DNA of 64,000 nt from Lycorma delicatula (Eukaryota > Arthropoda > Insecta > Hemiptera > Fulgoridae), in NCBI RefSeq assembly GCF_047948215.1, contig NC_134455.1:349519491-349583490 (forward strand). The letters run 5' to 3'. Below are positions 36,571 through 47,703 of the stretch, in pieces. The first letter of the stretch is position 1; each line of letters starts with the position of its first letter. The notes beneath the pieces are model-generated. The model made no database searches, was not told the origin of the DNA, and saw only the letters and a program-made list of their open reading frames with translations. A program made the position numbers and the translations under genes.

Positions 36571-36845
36571 AAAAAATTCATAGATATTTGTATTTTTTTA
36601 AAATCAGATTTGTTAGAGGTTATTATTGTATTCCCCTATCTACTCTTAAATTTTATTGCATCTGGAATATTTTAATTTTACCAACACATTTTTTTGATGC
36701 TCAAATTTTGCAAGCAAATTAAGAAAGAATACTTAGCTTAAATTATTATTTAGAGAATATAATAAAAAGGTTTTATTCAACCCGAACAAAAGTTCTGTAA
36801 GTTATAAATAACATAACAGAGTGAGTAAGTTAAAAACTGAAACGC

Positions 36846-37606
36846 TACAGCCTAACACAGTTTAACCTTTGATGTATGTCATGTTGCTCCATCTTGTTGG
36901 AAGAAGAAGCCATATTCTTTGTCACGATCTGTTAACTGAGCGTAGAATCCTTTGAAAATTATAAAATACGTTTCTGTATTGATAGTCCGATCAAAATATA
37001 TTGATAAAAAATACGATTATCAGAAAAAACACCATACACCAATTTCTTCATCATGAAATGAACTCGCCCAAACACTCGATAAGAATTTTCAATCTTCCGA
37101 TATCTAGTTTTTGGAGAATTAACATCTCTAGATAAATGAAATCGTGCTTCGTCTGAATGGAACACATTGTCAGCACAGTCTGTCCATCGATAATGATTTT
37201 CAGAAACCAGTCGTGATAATTAAAAGGTTTTGGTTTGCCTATGCTCTTTAAAGTTTTGCACAGTTTTACGATTCGATTTAAAATTTAAATCATTAAGAAA
37301 TCTTATGACAAGATGCGTATTTTAAAACGTTTTTTTTTTATCATAACTTACGTATAGATGTTTTACGGATCGGAAAAATTCTTCTTAGAATATGGGCTAA
37401 CGCCTCTGGAATCCCAACGGAAGATCGCCTATTTCGTTTTGAATTTGAAACCTACCTTGTGTTTCACTATTTTCTTAACCAACTCGTGTATGATATCTTT
37501 GCTGGGAATTTAAGAAACTATTCCGCAAATATTTGATACGTTTTTTGAAACAAGAACGCACATAAGGCTCTACAATAGAATTCTTTTCCTCGATCACACA
37601 ATTCAT
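36846..37606 (-). pseudogene. Mariner-like transposase pseudogene
   Basis: The minus-strand start MNCVIEEKNSIVEPYVRSCF matches the N-terminal helix of mariner-like proteins. After many stops, SDEARFHLSRDVNSPKTRYR holds the first catalytic aspartate ('FSDEARFHLSRDVNSQNTRYW'). ENSYRVFGRVHFMMKKLVYG and FSDNRI follow ('ENPYRVFERPLHDEKVGVW...SDRRI'). The distal catalytic aspartates are gone, so the gene is 3'-truncated. It is AT-shifted compared with the relics at 7523 and 44958, suggesting age. Confidence 0.82.
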
Positions 37607-38072
37607 TTTAGAAAAACATAACTGCAAAAAATGAAACTATACTGTACTGAAGCATGAAGAGTTTACATATGGCAACAAAACACGATAGTATTGGCGCAAC
37701 TAATGTCTGTATATGTTATACTGTAATATACACAATTAATAGTGAAGCTAGTATTAGTAGCAGCGTTAAAGATGACCTCACGTAACAGTTCTAGCTGGCT
37801 CGGTTCGGTTTTAATTTAACAAATGAACAAAAAAACCTATTTATCATTTATAACACAGTTAATCGAGATAATAATCAGTAATTACAGTGATAAACAAAAA
37901 AAAAATTAATGTTTCTCTAAGTGGGATAACATTTATTAAATTGCTTTTTTGGGTACGTTACAGATCTGTAAATACAATTTTTCTATCACCCTTAGTTTTA
38001 AATAAATTACGCTTCAAAAAAATTAAGGGAAAATATACTTAAAATTTATAATTTTGCATGTTCATACCTGTG
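37607..38072. other. AT-rich intergenic DNA
   Basis: No recognised feature. Confidence 0.45.
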
Positions 38073-39714
38073 TTAGAATGATTTCGCTGATGATTTTCTT
38101 TTATAAATAGCCTCAGGCACATCCCGAATTAATGTCAAACAGTAATCGGCTAGCATGTTAGTATTCCATTTCCGTTTATAGCGGCTTTTCATCACCGAAA
38201 TGTCTTAGTGTTGGAAACGTTCACCGTATTCGTCATTTACGTGTCCAAGGTTGTCCGGGAAAAAATCCAGATGTGAGTGGAGGAAATGTATTTTCAAAAA
38301 TATATTAGATCTCATAACTCTGTATGAAGTAAGAAGTTGATTAAAAATATCGTAGTAATTCTCGGATTTTTGTTTGCCGAGAAAATTTTGCAAATGTCTT
38401 TAAATGAAGCACAAGTTCCACTTTCTACATTATTTAACATCATCTTTGACCAACTCTCTTATCTGAGGACCAACAAATATTCCTTCTTTAATTATTCCTT
38501 CACTTACATTCGGAAATTTCTGCCTGATGTGCAAAAATCCGGGACTATCCTTCTTCATTGCTTTTACAAAATTTCTCACTAGTACTAGTTTGATGTGGAG
38601 AGGGGGTAAAAATATTTTTTTTTGGGTTCAGTTAAGGGCTCATGAATAATATTTTTACCATTTGGAGTTAAGGTGTCTCGCTTCTTTCACTCTTTGGTAA
38701 CATAATATTTATCCCTAGCTCGGCTGTCCCATTCGCACATGTACTTAGTATAGCCTAACTGCATGCCTAACAAAACAGCTACAACTTTCAAATCACCACA
38801 TATGGTTTTGCTACGTTTTTTATAATTTATTTTTTTCAAGAATGTCTTTCATCACATCGTATGTCTCTTTCAAATTAATACCATAAGCGATTGGTGTCGA
38901 AGGATATTTGTTAATGTTGTGTAGTAGAACCACTTTTAAAATGTACTTGGACGAATCTATGGAAAGGCGCCAGTTCTCAGGTTTATGAACTTGCCCTAAG
39001 TGCAACATTATAGCTCATCAATATTTATGCAATAAACAAATTATTTTTATCAATAAAGTACTGAGAAAGTTCTTTTTGTCGGCTTCGAAAGCCCGAAATT
39101 TTTGTATTTGTTTGAAGTAAATTATAACCTTGCAGTCTAGATCCTAACGGTTCAGCTTGATTTTTGATAAATTTAAATCCCTCACCAAGTCATTTAATTC
39201 ACCTTGTGAATAAGATGTGGCATGTTGGAAGGTAATTCAAAATCAAAATCATTGTTGTCTTTTACAGTACTGCCAGATTCTTCATCGCTGCTTTCGAAAA
39301 ATACATTGACAGGTGGCTCAGAAACTGGAAGAATTCCACTGTGAGGTACAGGCCTCATTGCAGATTGAAATTAAGGATATTTTACAGTATGTTTAGATAT
39401 TTTAGAAATTCCAGACGCACTTGTTAAAGAAAAGTAACAATCGGTTACATGATCCTTTGTTTCACGCCAAACTATAGGTACACCAAATGGCAAAGCCTTC
39501 CGGGTACCTTACAGCCATCTTTTAAATATACAGAACAATTAGTGCATACTATATGAGGAGCACACGTCTTATCCTGATCACCAATTTTACACTGAAAGTA
39601 CAAATGATATGCTTTTAAATAAAAGGTGTTATGTTTTTTCAATTTTGATTTTACAGTAAACTCACCACATGTATAACAAAAGAAATCCATATCATTTAGA
39701 CAATTTCGGGGCAT
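38073..39714 (-). pseudogene. Broken copy of an uncharacterised Cys-rich multicopy protein
   Basis: The start ATG at 39714 gives MPRNCLNDMDFFCYTCGEFT. A zinc-binding-like set follows: CYTC, then CKIGDQDKTCAPHIVCTNC. Downstream, through stops and frameshifts, come RPVPHSGILPVSEPP, GSRLQGYNLLQTNTKISGFR, KPENWRLSIDSSKYILKVVL, HEPLTEPKKNIFLPPLHIKL, NFVKAMKKDSPGF, IHFLHSHLDFFPDNLG and DEYGERFQH. It ends at TAA 38073-38075. I recall near-identical wording in uncharacterised, repeated arthropod and cnidarian proteins; their function is not known to me. The span would encode ~540 residues. More than ten disruptions make it a pseudogene. High copy number in other genomes suggests an unrecognised mobile-element protein (inference). 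Confidence 0.75.
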
Positions 39715-40233
39715 TATGACACTGTACTGTTAACAGACTTAAGACAGCAATAAGAATGAACAAAATTAATTCATTCCTAAATCCAGTGTTTAATACAAAC
39801 AATACAGCTGTGTTTTCAGCTACATGTTTTGACCTGTACAGACATGATTAATCTTCTCCATGAAGGCTCAATTTTCAGTTTAGATATGATGTCATAATAT
39901 GGGACTATGACATGACTTAATTCTTTATCTAGTATTGTTTATTTATAGCTTACAAATTATGTTAACAAAGTTAAACAATAAAAAGAGTTAAAAAAATACA
40001 ATATAGGAGCTTAAAATGCTAACTATACCTTGAAAAATGAAAAATTCCTTTAATTAAAATTTAAAAAGTTTTCAAAAATGGTGGGCGGTAGAAATATTCT
40101 GAGTTCATATTCGTTTTCAGCATATAAAACAGATTAAAAGTATCACATGTTAGGAAACAAAAATTATGTTTATCAGTGTTATTAAAGTATGCCTAATTTT
40201 TGATCAAATAACATTTCAAATCGATTGATAGGA
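39715..40233. other. AT-rich intergenic DNA
   Basis: This lies between the pseudogene start and its inverted fragment. Nothing is recognised. Confidence 0.45.
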
Positions 40234-40363
40234 AACCGTTAGGATCTAGACTGCAAGGTTATAATTTACTTCAAAAAAATACAAAAATTTCGGGCTTTCG
40301 AAGCCGACAAAAAGAACTTTCTCAGTACTTTATTGATAAAAATAATTTGTTTATTGCATAAAT
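40234..40363 (+). pseudogene. Inverted 130-bp piece of the Cys-rich protein pseudogene
   Basis: It is the reverse complement of 39023-39152 over all 130 bp with very few mismatches. The plus frame KPLGSRLQGYNLLQKNTKIS, then GFRSRQKELSQYFIDKNNLF, matches the minus-strand pseudogene. It could be a recent inverted duplication or part of a second copy cut by the neighbouring family A element. Confidence 0.88.
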
Positions 40364-40396
40364 CCATTTGTTAGCAAGAGTGTAGGAAATAATGTT

Positions 40397-40668
40397 TATA
40401 AGAAAAAAGCTGACAACACAGTTGTAGGACTTTCTTGGAACAAGGCTTTAGCCGCGCTCCGGCTAAACTAATGTAATTTCACAACTTACATAGAACAAGT
40501 TTGCTTGTACGATCGGCAGACCGGTGTAGTCTTGAGGCTTAAAGCACCAAGTACCGAGTTCGAGACCCGGCCAGACCGAGTTACTTTTTTACACGTTAAA
40601 TATTATTCATTTATTTAATTTTACCGCTCACTTATGGCGTCACAACATAGCAGGCGAGTACAACAGAT
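40397..40668 (-). mobile_element. Repeat family A, partial copy 2
   Basis: This is the distal third of family A, inverted relative to copies 1 and 3: AAAAAAGCTGACAACACAGT, the GTTGTAGGA end, the tRNA-like module and the TTACCGCTCACTTATGGCGT region. The terminus with GGAAAGTATTGTAAT is missing. Confidence 0.75.
40505..40591 (+). other. tRNA-like pol III module in family A copy 2
   Basis: It contains ACCGGTGTAGTCTTGAGG (box-A-like) and CCGAGTTCGAGACCCGG (box B with a partial T-stem), then CCAGACCGAGTTAC and TTTTTT at 40585-40590. The ~20-nt variable-arm-like insert of the other copies is absent here. It may still be readable by pol III; that is inference. Confidence 0.5.
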
Positions 40669-40739
40669 GTACGTCAGTGTTACCAACCTTTGAAATATAA
40701 CTGAATAAAATAAATAATATTTAAAACTTAATAAAAATT

Positions 40740-41470
40740 TGGTTGGCAACCAAATCTTTATGCCATCAGAAAAATTTCTTTTCATGAAACAAGACACTCC
40801 TGCATAATTTCCATCAGGTCGTGATCGGAGATGAATCAGCGGCCATTTAATGTCTCTTTAAATGGACCAAATAGATAATTGTCAGAAGAAATGCAGTATG
40901 GGGGATGAGAAATCCCCCATACTACTGCATTTCTGTAACTAAAACTACTGGATGTAACTAAAACTTGACTTTCTGGTCAACTGAATGAGTAACAAAAAGC
41001 ATTTCACTACAACGAGTAGTGCGTAATTCCCCCCCCCCCGCCTTTTTATTATATGTTCTAGTACTGGGCCACTTTTGAGTCCAAGAAAAGATGTTAACAT
41101 CAATTTTCATGTTGTCGGTTGACTTTTTATCTTTTTCATAGTAGGCTATTTTAGAGTTTTCCGTTCAAAACTCAGCCGTTTTTCTTCTGGACAAGAAACG
41201 GTAAAACTACATTTCGTCACCCATTATTATTATATCTAGTAGTGTCACTTTTATTATCTTAAAATGCCAAATTTTATTATAGATGTCTATACACATTTGT
41301 TTATGTAGCATTTGATTTTTTTGTGACCTGTCTTGCGCAAACTTTAAAAATTAAGTCTGTTGTGAATGATCTTGTAGGTAGAACAATGATTAATTTGTAG
41401 ATCATTTTCCAGTTCATCGATAGTCACTCGACAAAAAGTTTAGAGACTTGATACGGACTCGCTAAATTTT
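40740..41470 (-). pseudogene. Mariner transposase pseudogene (SETMAR-like group)
   Basis: The minus strand reads VDDELENDLQINHCSTYKII near the start. ETWVTKCSFTVSCPEEKRLS is the 'DETWISHYEPESKRQSMEW' core. KLMLTSFLGLKSGPVLEHII follows ('KVMLTVFWDSQGPVLEHYL'). Near the end, FGPFKETLNG and MAEGIKIW-like blocks match the 'LFGPLKDALRGRRF...FADGIRKL' region. The QDGA/NARPH region is poorly kept. A G/C-rich imperfect hairpin lies within it at 40891-40930. It is a distinct subgroup from the DUF4817-type relics. Confidence 0.78.
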
Positions 41471-41512
41471 ATCGCTAGTTACAATCGTAGACTATAATAT
41501 CTTAATCGTATA

Positions 41513-41644
41513 CTTTTTTCTTTTTTTTTGTTTAACCTCCGGGTCCGCAGTCAAGCAATTTTTTTTTTCTCAGAGGATGAGGTGAGTGTTTTGTAGCGTA
41601 TGTGAAAAGGCCGAGACGTTACCACTCGTGCCATGGAGGCCGGC
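41513..41644 (-). mobile_element. tRNA-derived SINE lacking its box B region
   Basis: Read on the minus strand: GCCGGCCTCCATGGCACGAG, TGGTAACGTCTCGGCC, then directly TTTTCACATACGCTACAAAA, and the tail GACCCGGAGGTTAAAC with an A-rich end. Compared with 46347-46526, about 45 bp holding box B are missing. A perfect 14-bp duplication, ATCTTAATCGTATA, flanks it (41499-41512 and 41645-41658). Confidence 0.92.
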
Positions 41645-41864
41645 ATCTTAATCGTATATTATATTAAGTTAAACGAAAAAAATTCGGTTGTTTGTTTGGA
41701 AAGAGGTGAATACCTTTCTACCTTTTTTAAAAGATAAGTGATAATTCTTTTCTGTAAAGATTGCTCACTTATAAATACAAACACAAGGATAAATTACAAT
41801 ATTTAATTTATTAATTTTTAGCTTAGTAATTTTTCTTTTACATACCTAATATCGATTACTTTCC

Positions 41865-42720
41865 ATCTAGATAGCCCTGTAGCTCTAGAAGGGAAAGTAT
41901 TGTAATTGATCCAATCTGGGCATATACGGTCTTCACCGGATCTTGACGTTTTCACATCTAAGAAACCCAAAAAACCGGATGGAGATTTTCCGGATGTTAA
42001 TGGTCGTATGGACGTGTGTATGTTCGATGTTGGCCTCTAAATTACCTTATATTTCCACAATTACTGGACCGATTTTGATCAAACTTGGTCAGATTACTTC
42101 TTTACACTGAAAAATTGATTCCATTATATTTTCAACTGAAAAGGTCAAGGGAGTGAGGCTGCATAAAACATCACTCTCAGTATCTCGAGATTTCACCTAA
42201 TTAAGGCCATATTTTTCTTACGCACATTTGTTAACAATTAAAAAATAACAATATTTGTAAAATAATTTTTTTTTTGCTATGGTTTGATGTCGCAGGCGAG
42301 CGGTAGAATTAAATAAATGAATAACATTTAAAGTGTAAAAAAGTAACTCGATCTGGCCGGATTTCGAGCTTGATTGACCGGTCGACTCGGTATCTGTTGC
42401 GTTAAGCTTGCGGCTACACCACTCTCCCGACCGTAAAAGAGAAGTTTGTTCTATGTTGTTGTGAAATTACATTAGTTAGTGCCGACCGTCGTCGCTAGTA
42501 CCGCCACAACCGCGCGAATTAAATACTGTATGCGTGTACGATTTAGTTAGAATACTAAAATTAAATAAATGAAAAAAATATTGCATTTAAATAAAGTGAT
42601 AAATATTTTAAATTAAGTTTTGTGTGTAGCCATGTATCAGAAACAACCTACATATGTAGGAAAGTCCTACAACGGCTTCTTTCGCCGCGTGATGGAAAAA
42701 TCCTAACTGTGTTAGCATCA
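41865..42720 (+). mobile_element. Repeat family A, copy 3
   Basis: This is a near full-length direct copy of 2357-3290: CTAGATAGCCCTGTAGCTCT, GGGAAAGTATTGTAATTGAT, CCGGATGTTAATGG, TGATCAAACTTGGTCAGATT, and the distal end AAAGTCCTACAACGG with AACTGTGTTAGC. The internal distance is ~70 bp shorter than in copy 1. Confidence 0.8.
42337..42434 (-). other. tRNA-like pol III module in family A copy 3
   Basis: Minus strand: GGTCGGGAGAGTGGTGTAGC (box A), a spacer with a variable-arm-like insert, CAAGCTCGAAATCCGG (mutated box B), then TTTTTT at 42342-42337. Box B has lost the central TTCGA match, so activity is unlikely. Confidence 0.45.
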
Positions 42721-44419
42721 TTAATTTTCTTAATTTCAAAAAATCGGATAAAATTTGGTTTTAAACAGAACAATTGAAACACTAAAATTACCGTTACGAA
42801 AAGCTGTTTAAAATTATATGAATAAGTTTTTTTTTTGGAAGTTAAGGTACGTTTTTCTGTCTATTGACAAATATATAACTTTAGGTCATATGTCTTGAAA
42901 ACATGACGTGGTAAAAGTATATTGGAATATTTAAATTTATTGTTAGATGAAAACTTCGAAATCATATTAAGGTTATTTTCGTTCCAAATGGAAATTTATA
43001 TTTAATATAACGAAAATATTTTACTATTTTTATATTTTATTTCTTCGTTCTCAATAAAATATATAATAAACTTTTATTTATCTTATTTTATTCGTAGAAT
43101 AAAGTTTATGATACTTATTATTTTGTGAATCGTCATGTGATACAAATTTCGACGATATTCAGTCTCATGACATTTAGTATTATTTTTTGTGTTCAAGTAT
43201 AAAAATATTTACATGAAAAAATATATCGTTTTTGTTATTAAAAATGAATGACCTAAGACAGAAAATGTTTTTTCTTTTTAAATTAAAAATTTTTGTGTGA
43301 AAAAAGATTGGTACATCTTACAGTGAATGTTGAGAATTTTGTAACTTATTATTCTGTCTATTAATCTATTAAAGATTTGAAATGTAAAGATATTGATTTT
43401 TATACAATAAATAATAAATGAATGACTAGCATTATTGAGTAAAATTACTTATTTAAAACAATCCGAAGCTTTTTTCATTCTTCTGAATAATAGAGGTTAC
43501 CTAAATCATCATTCTCGTAATATAGTCAATTATGATTTATATATATATTTTAGATTTTTTTTTGTTATACCATTTCAAAAAATCCATAATTTGATATTTC
43601 GTATTTTACAATTTAAAAAAAATAAATTTCTTGATTATTAAATTTAACTAAATAAAAACTAATTTATTACCTCCTTTTTATTTTATTAAAAATATAAATA
43701 GATAAATAGATTATATGCATTTTATTATATTATATACATATTATAAACTAAAAATACATTATATAGATCATGTAATGAAATGGTAGATATGTTACTCCAC
43801 GAATAAAAAAAAGAAACAGCGACAGAATTTGCCTGGATAGAACAAGGGAAACCATTGTAAAATTTTGATAAGAGCTAGAGCAGTAAATAATGGTCAATAA
43901 TCTAGAACAGGTCGGACAATAGTAGAAAACTAGCTGCAGATGCGTGCCGTAGGTATACCCGCCTGGTATTAATTAAATAACTGGTTTTAATTAAATAAAA
44001 ACCAGTAAAAAAAAAGAATAATTATATAAAAAAATATTTAATATGCAACGAACTTCAAACGATAAAAGATATTAATCCAACAAAAAAAAATAAATAAATA
44101 AAATATAAAAAGCGAGCGTTGTCCTGGTGGGTGACGTCTCGAAATGGGATTATTAGGTGTCCAAAATTCCCCGCACCTCTGTATAGACCAAAGGAATCAG
44201 CTCGCCGATAATTTTGCCGTGAACTTCTATTGTTAATAGATATCCGTTGCAGTCAAATAACCGCATTAAGGAGACAAGATCTAGGATTGATTTTCCCTAA
44301 GGGTTTTACCTAGGATTAATTTACTGGGTAGTAGCTGGAGATTAAATTGAATCAATCTACAATCATCAATAAAATCAAACTTGGCTTCAGCATTTTCTTA
44401 GCATAGAGCTTAATAATAA
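42721..44419. other. AT-rich intergenic DNA
   Basis: No coding signal was recognised. A small palindrome ACTGGTTTT...AAAACCAGT lies at 43980-44006. A GC-richer patch at 44105-44380 has paired CTAGGATTGATTTT/CTAGGATTAATTTA blocks; it may be a retroelement 3' UTR but is unassigned. Confidence 0.4.
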
Positions 44420-44487
44420 AAACAACAATAACAACATCATCAACAACAACAACAACAACAACAACAATAATAATAATAATAATAACA
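44420..44487. repeat. (AAC)n(AAT)n microsatellite
   Basis: A trinucleotide tract, mainly AAC then AAT units. Confidence 0.9.
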
Positions 44488-44957
44488 AATTTTTAATTCA
44501 TCGCTTTAAGTTACAAAATTTATCTTCTTGTGATTTGTTATATTATGTTATCTTGTTTGATATTATGTTAAATATTTAACTTAAATTACCTTATCATTAA
44601 AATTAACGGATGACATGAAATAGATTTACAAACTACAAGAGCGTAGTATTTGAGAAGGGAAGGAGGTAAATACTGATAGTGACACGAATAGCTGCTGAGA
44701 TAACTTGAATGACAGTCTCTTTCCTCCCTTCGTTCACCCCTTTCCCTTTTCGTAGGATGGATACTGTTCAATAATTCTATTTCATTCAAGTTTGCCTCTG
44801 AGAGTTTGTGAATATACGTATTTGTAAGCCATTCGTAAACCGGTGTCTAAAAAACAACTCTGCGGTTTTAATTAAATTAATCTTATTACGTTAAGAGGTA
44901 AAAATATATGTTTTTTATTAAATGAAAGTAAAACGTCTAAAAATTTTTTTTACCTCT
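44488..44957. other. AT-rich intergenic DNA
   Basis: Nothing was recognised. A GA-rich patch at 44695-44755 gives a charged low-complexity frame on the minus strand. Confidence 0.45.
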
Positions 44958-45945
44958 TAATATAACTCAATGAGAGCACCGTTTACAGCCCTTCAGTCGT
45001 CAAACCTATAATCCCACACTTTGGAGAGCATTTCTGCAGGAATAGTTTCCAAGGCTGCAGTTATTCTTTAACGCACGAAGTCAAGTAACTGGATTTTTTT
45101 TGTATACTGTGTCTTTATTTTATGTAGACCCAAAAGTAGAAATCCATCGGCGTTAAACTGAAACTTCATAGTAGGAAAACGTTGTAAGATTCTCTGCCTA
45201 TCCAGCCTTCTGGGAACCTGTCGTTGAGCTCAATCCGCACAACCTCTGGATGATGTGAAGGGTCTCCAGGTCTCCAATCCGTTGGAATATTAGGACTTCC
45301 ATATTTTCAATTTCTGGAAACACAAGTACTTTGATATGGAAACATATCCGAGTACTCTATCCCTGTAACAATCTGGTGATGAAAAACAAACAAAACTTCG
45401 ATTACGCATGTTATTACACCGGACATTCATTTTTGGAAAGTTGTGAATGAATTCCACCAATTCGTTTGGATTTTCTGAGCCCGTATTCGATAATTATTGC
45501 GATTCACGATTCGAGAAACATGAAATATTGCTTCATCAGAAAACGAAATGCGCTAGAGGTAGTTTTCATCAACAGAAAATAAGTCTAACATTGTCATTAT
45601 AAATTGAACTATTTTTGGATTTTCGATGTATTTAATGTCATGGAGTAGATGCCGTTTGTAAGCGCGAAGTTTCAATCGCTAGCGGCCAACGTCATGAACA
45701 GTGCTTTTACGAATTTTTAATTAACGAGTAACACTACAAACTGAACGTTCTGGACTTCGTTAGAAACACAGTCGAATCCTTTCTGTGTTTTCGACAATTG
45801 TTTAGACCTGCTCGGTGAACGTTCTTTTCAAAACATGTTTTTGGTTTCAAAAAACTGTTCACACCACTTACGTATGCTTTTATTACTTGGATAACTTTAA
45901 TCATAAAATCACGTATGAGTTTTGTACGATAGTCACTGACTAGAC
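44958..45945 (-). pseudogene. Mariner-like transposase pseudogene
   Basis: Minus strand. The N-terminal IQVIKAYVSGVNSFLKPKTC begins the DNA-binding part. NVENTERIRLCF and RSPERSVCSVTR (frameshifted) give the second helix-turn-helix. FSDEAIFHVSRIVNRNNYRI holds the first catalytic aspartate. IVTGIEYSDMFPYQ and WIGRESYNVFLL follow ('TGIVYLDML', 'RWIGR'). SLTPMDFYFWVYIK holds the third aspartate. The C-terminus VNGALIELY ends at TAA 44958-44960, matching 'xxGAHIEHL'. The QQDGAP block is lost. It is nearly full-length (~330 codons) but interrupted by many stops. Confidence 0.87.
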
Positions 45946-46335
45946 CTATTATGATTCCGTAGGAAGTATAAATAGTAAGTATAAAACACAAGTATTAAGT
46001 AAGGGTGTAATTAATTTTTTAATTTCATTAATTCAGAAAATATTATTAATAATTCTAATTACTGCCTCCAAACACAGATAAGTTATTTAGTTCTTGTTAC
46101 GTCACAGGTTTGTTACATCAAAAGTTTTATGAATATATATCTGAAAACGCTCTGTTTTTGAGTTACGGTTAGTGAAAGATTTCGTTTAGATCTTTGCTCA
46201 AAATATCAAATATTTCTATACAAAAATTCAATTTATTTTCAGTTTTCAACATACAAATAAATTGTAAAATCATCGTTTGGAGTCCATAAATATGGATCAT
46301 GTATGAGTGAATGAATAAATCTTTATTTCCCTTGT
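45946..46335. other. AT-rich intergenic DNA
   Basis: No feature was recognised. Confidence 0.45.
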
Positions 46336-46346
46336 ATAGAATATGA

Positions 46347-46526
46347 CATTTTTCTTGTGTTTTTTTTTGTTGTTGTTTAACCTCCGGGTCCACAGTTAAG
46401 TATTGCTTCAGAGGATGAGATGATTGATTTGTAGCGTGTGTGAAAATGCCATGCTTGACCGGGATTCGAACCCGGGACTTCCGGGCGAAAGGCCGAGACG
46501 CTACCACTCGCGACACGGAAGCCGGC
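46347..46526 (-). mobile_element. tRNA-derived SINE with box A and box B
   Basis: Minus strand: the head GCCGGCTTCCGTGTCGCGAG, TGGTAGCGTCTCGGCC (box A region), CCGGGTTCGAATCCCGG (box B within a perfect T-stem), then ACACGCTACAAATCAATCAT, CTCATCCTCTGAAGCAATAC and GACCCGGAGGTTAAAC with an A-rich tail. The target-site duplication is ATAGAATATGA (46336-46346 and 46527-46537). Minus-strand frames here show the PGSNPGQ peptide typical of translated SINE heads. It belongs to the same family as 41513-41644. Confidence 0.93.
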
Positions 46527-46749
46527 ATAGAATATGAGATAAAAAAGAAAAGAATTAAAATATAATACCTGCAAAGAATTACCTGTGCGCAGGTATGAAC
46601 CACTTATATTATATTATATGTAATAATATATATAATATTTCTAAAAAGGGAATATAATAATTAAAAATATTTTTAAAATAAATAGTAGCAACTAAATGTT
46701 CTTACGTAAATAAATAAAAGTTCTTCCGAAGAAAAACTTAATTGTTGAA

Positions 46750-46900
46750 GACTGACATCAATTAAAATTTAAACTTATTTAAGTACAATAAGAATAAAAT
46801 AGGGCATAAGACAGATCCCTGTGGTAGACCATATTTAGTCAAGTGCTTTATGCTTGTATTTTTGTCGATCGTATTATGTTTCCGTTACAATCTTTAATTA
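46750..46900 (-). pseudogene. Short reverse transcriptase fragment
   Basis: The minus strand reads STKIQA, then (after a frame change) YGLPQGSVLCPILFLLYLN, the conserved 'GVPQGSVLGPLLFLIYIND' palm motif of Jockey or related LINEs. Only about 50 codons survive. Confidence 0.8.
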
Positions 46901-47543
46901 AATACTGTTTAAAAAAAATCTTCCCATTAATTATAAAAAATAGAATTAAACTATTTTTTCTTGGCAACAATAATAACTTGTTTATCGGGTAGATTGGGGT
47001 ATCCACTATGGTGGGAGGTCATTTTCAGTAGTTTCATTGCTTGTAAGTTGGTTTTATTGTTTGTGTTTGTATTTTTAATTTTTCTAAAATATTTAATTCT
47101 TTTGTCTAGTAATAATGAATATATTGTTTCGTTTAATACCTAGTTAAAATCTACCACATTTTAATATGCTTTGTTGTTTTTAATAAACTTTAAAATTCTA
47201 ACGTTTGTATTTAGCTTCTGTAGACTTTATTCATACCACTTTACTCAGAATCAAATTTTATACCAGTTTTGTTTAAAACCTTTATGTGTTTATTACCGAT
47301 TTAACGAAGCTAACTATCGACGAAGTTTACGTCTAACATAAAATAGTGTGTTTTTTATTAAATTTTGTTTTTTGTTTTTTACCCAGATTTATCCCTGCTA
47401 AAAATATAGTTGTAGGACCTATTCTTTTAAAATGATTTTTTAAGTGACATTTCATATAAAACTACAAAATTTACCCTTTAATTTACGTCTTATCGCCTAA
47501 AACTCGGTAATTTTAGGTGAAAAAGATCAAGACGAAATCTTTT
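46901..47543. other. AT-rich intergenic DNA
   Basis: No feature was recognised. Confidence 0.45.
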
Positions 47544-47588
47544 GCCAGTATAGACTCGCCAATATTTCGTTGGCGAGTCTATGCTGGC
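47544..47588 (+). other. 19-bp-stem hairpin upstream of gag-like ORF
   Basis: GCCAGTATAGACTCGCCAA pairs with TTGGCGAGTCTATGCTGGC across a 7-nt loop. The only non-Watson-Crick position is a T:G wobble. It lies 115 bp before the ORF start. It could be a 5' UTR structure of the element. Confidence 0.85.
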
Positions 47589-47703
47589 ACCAATACACTG
47601 AAGCTGTTGGAGGACCGGTAAAAGAGACACGGAAAACTGCAGTGGCACTTTTATCAACGACGTTGAATCTTTGCGATAATTAAAATCCAAGAAGATCGGA
47701 GTC

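Noticed and set aside
40891..40930. Hairpin ATGCAGTATGGGGGAT with ATCCCCCATACTACTGCAT as a regulatory structure
   Set aside because: It lies inside a decayed mariner gene, has a 3-nt bulge, and is more simply a small local inverted duplication.
46169..46603. 144-codon minus-strand frame
   Set aside because: It runs through a SINE; the recognisable peptide is the translated tRNA-like head.
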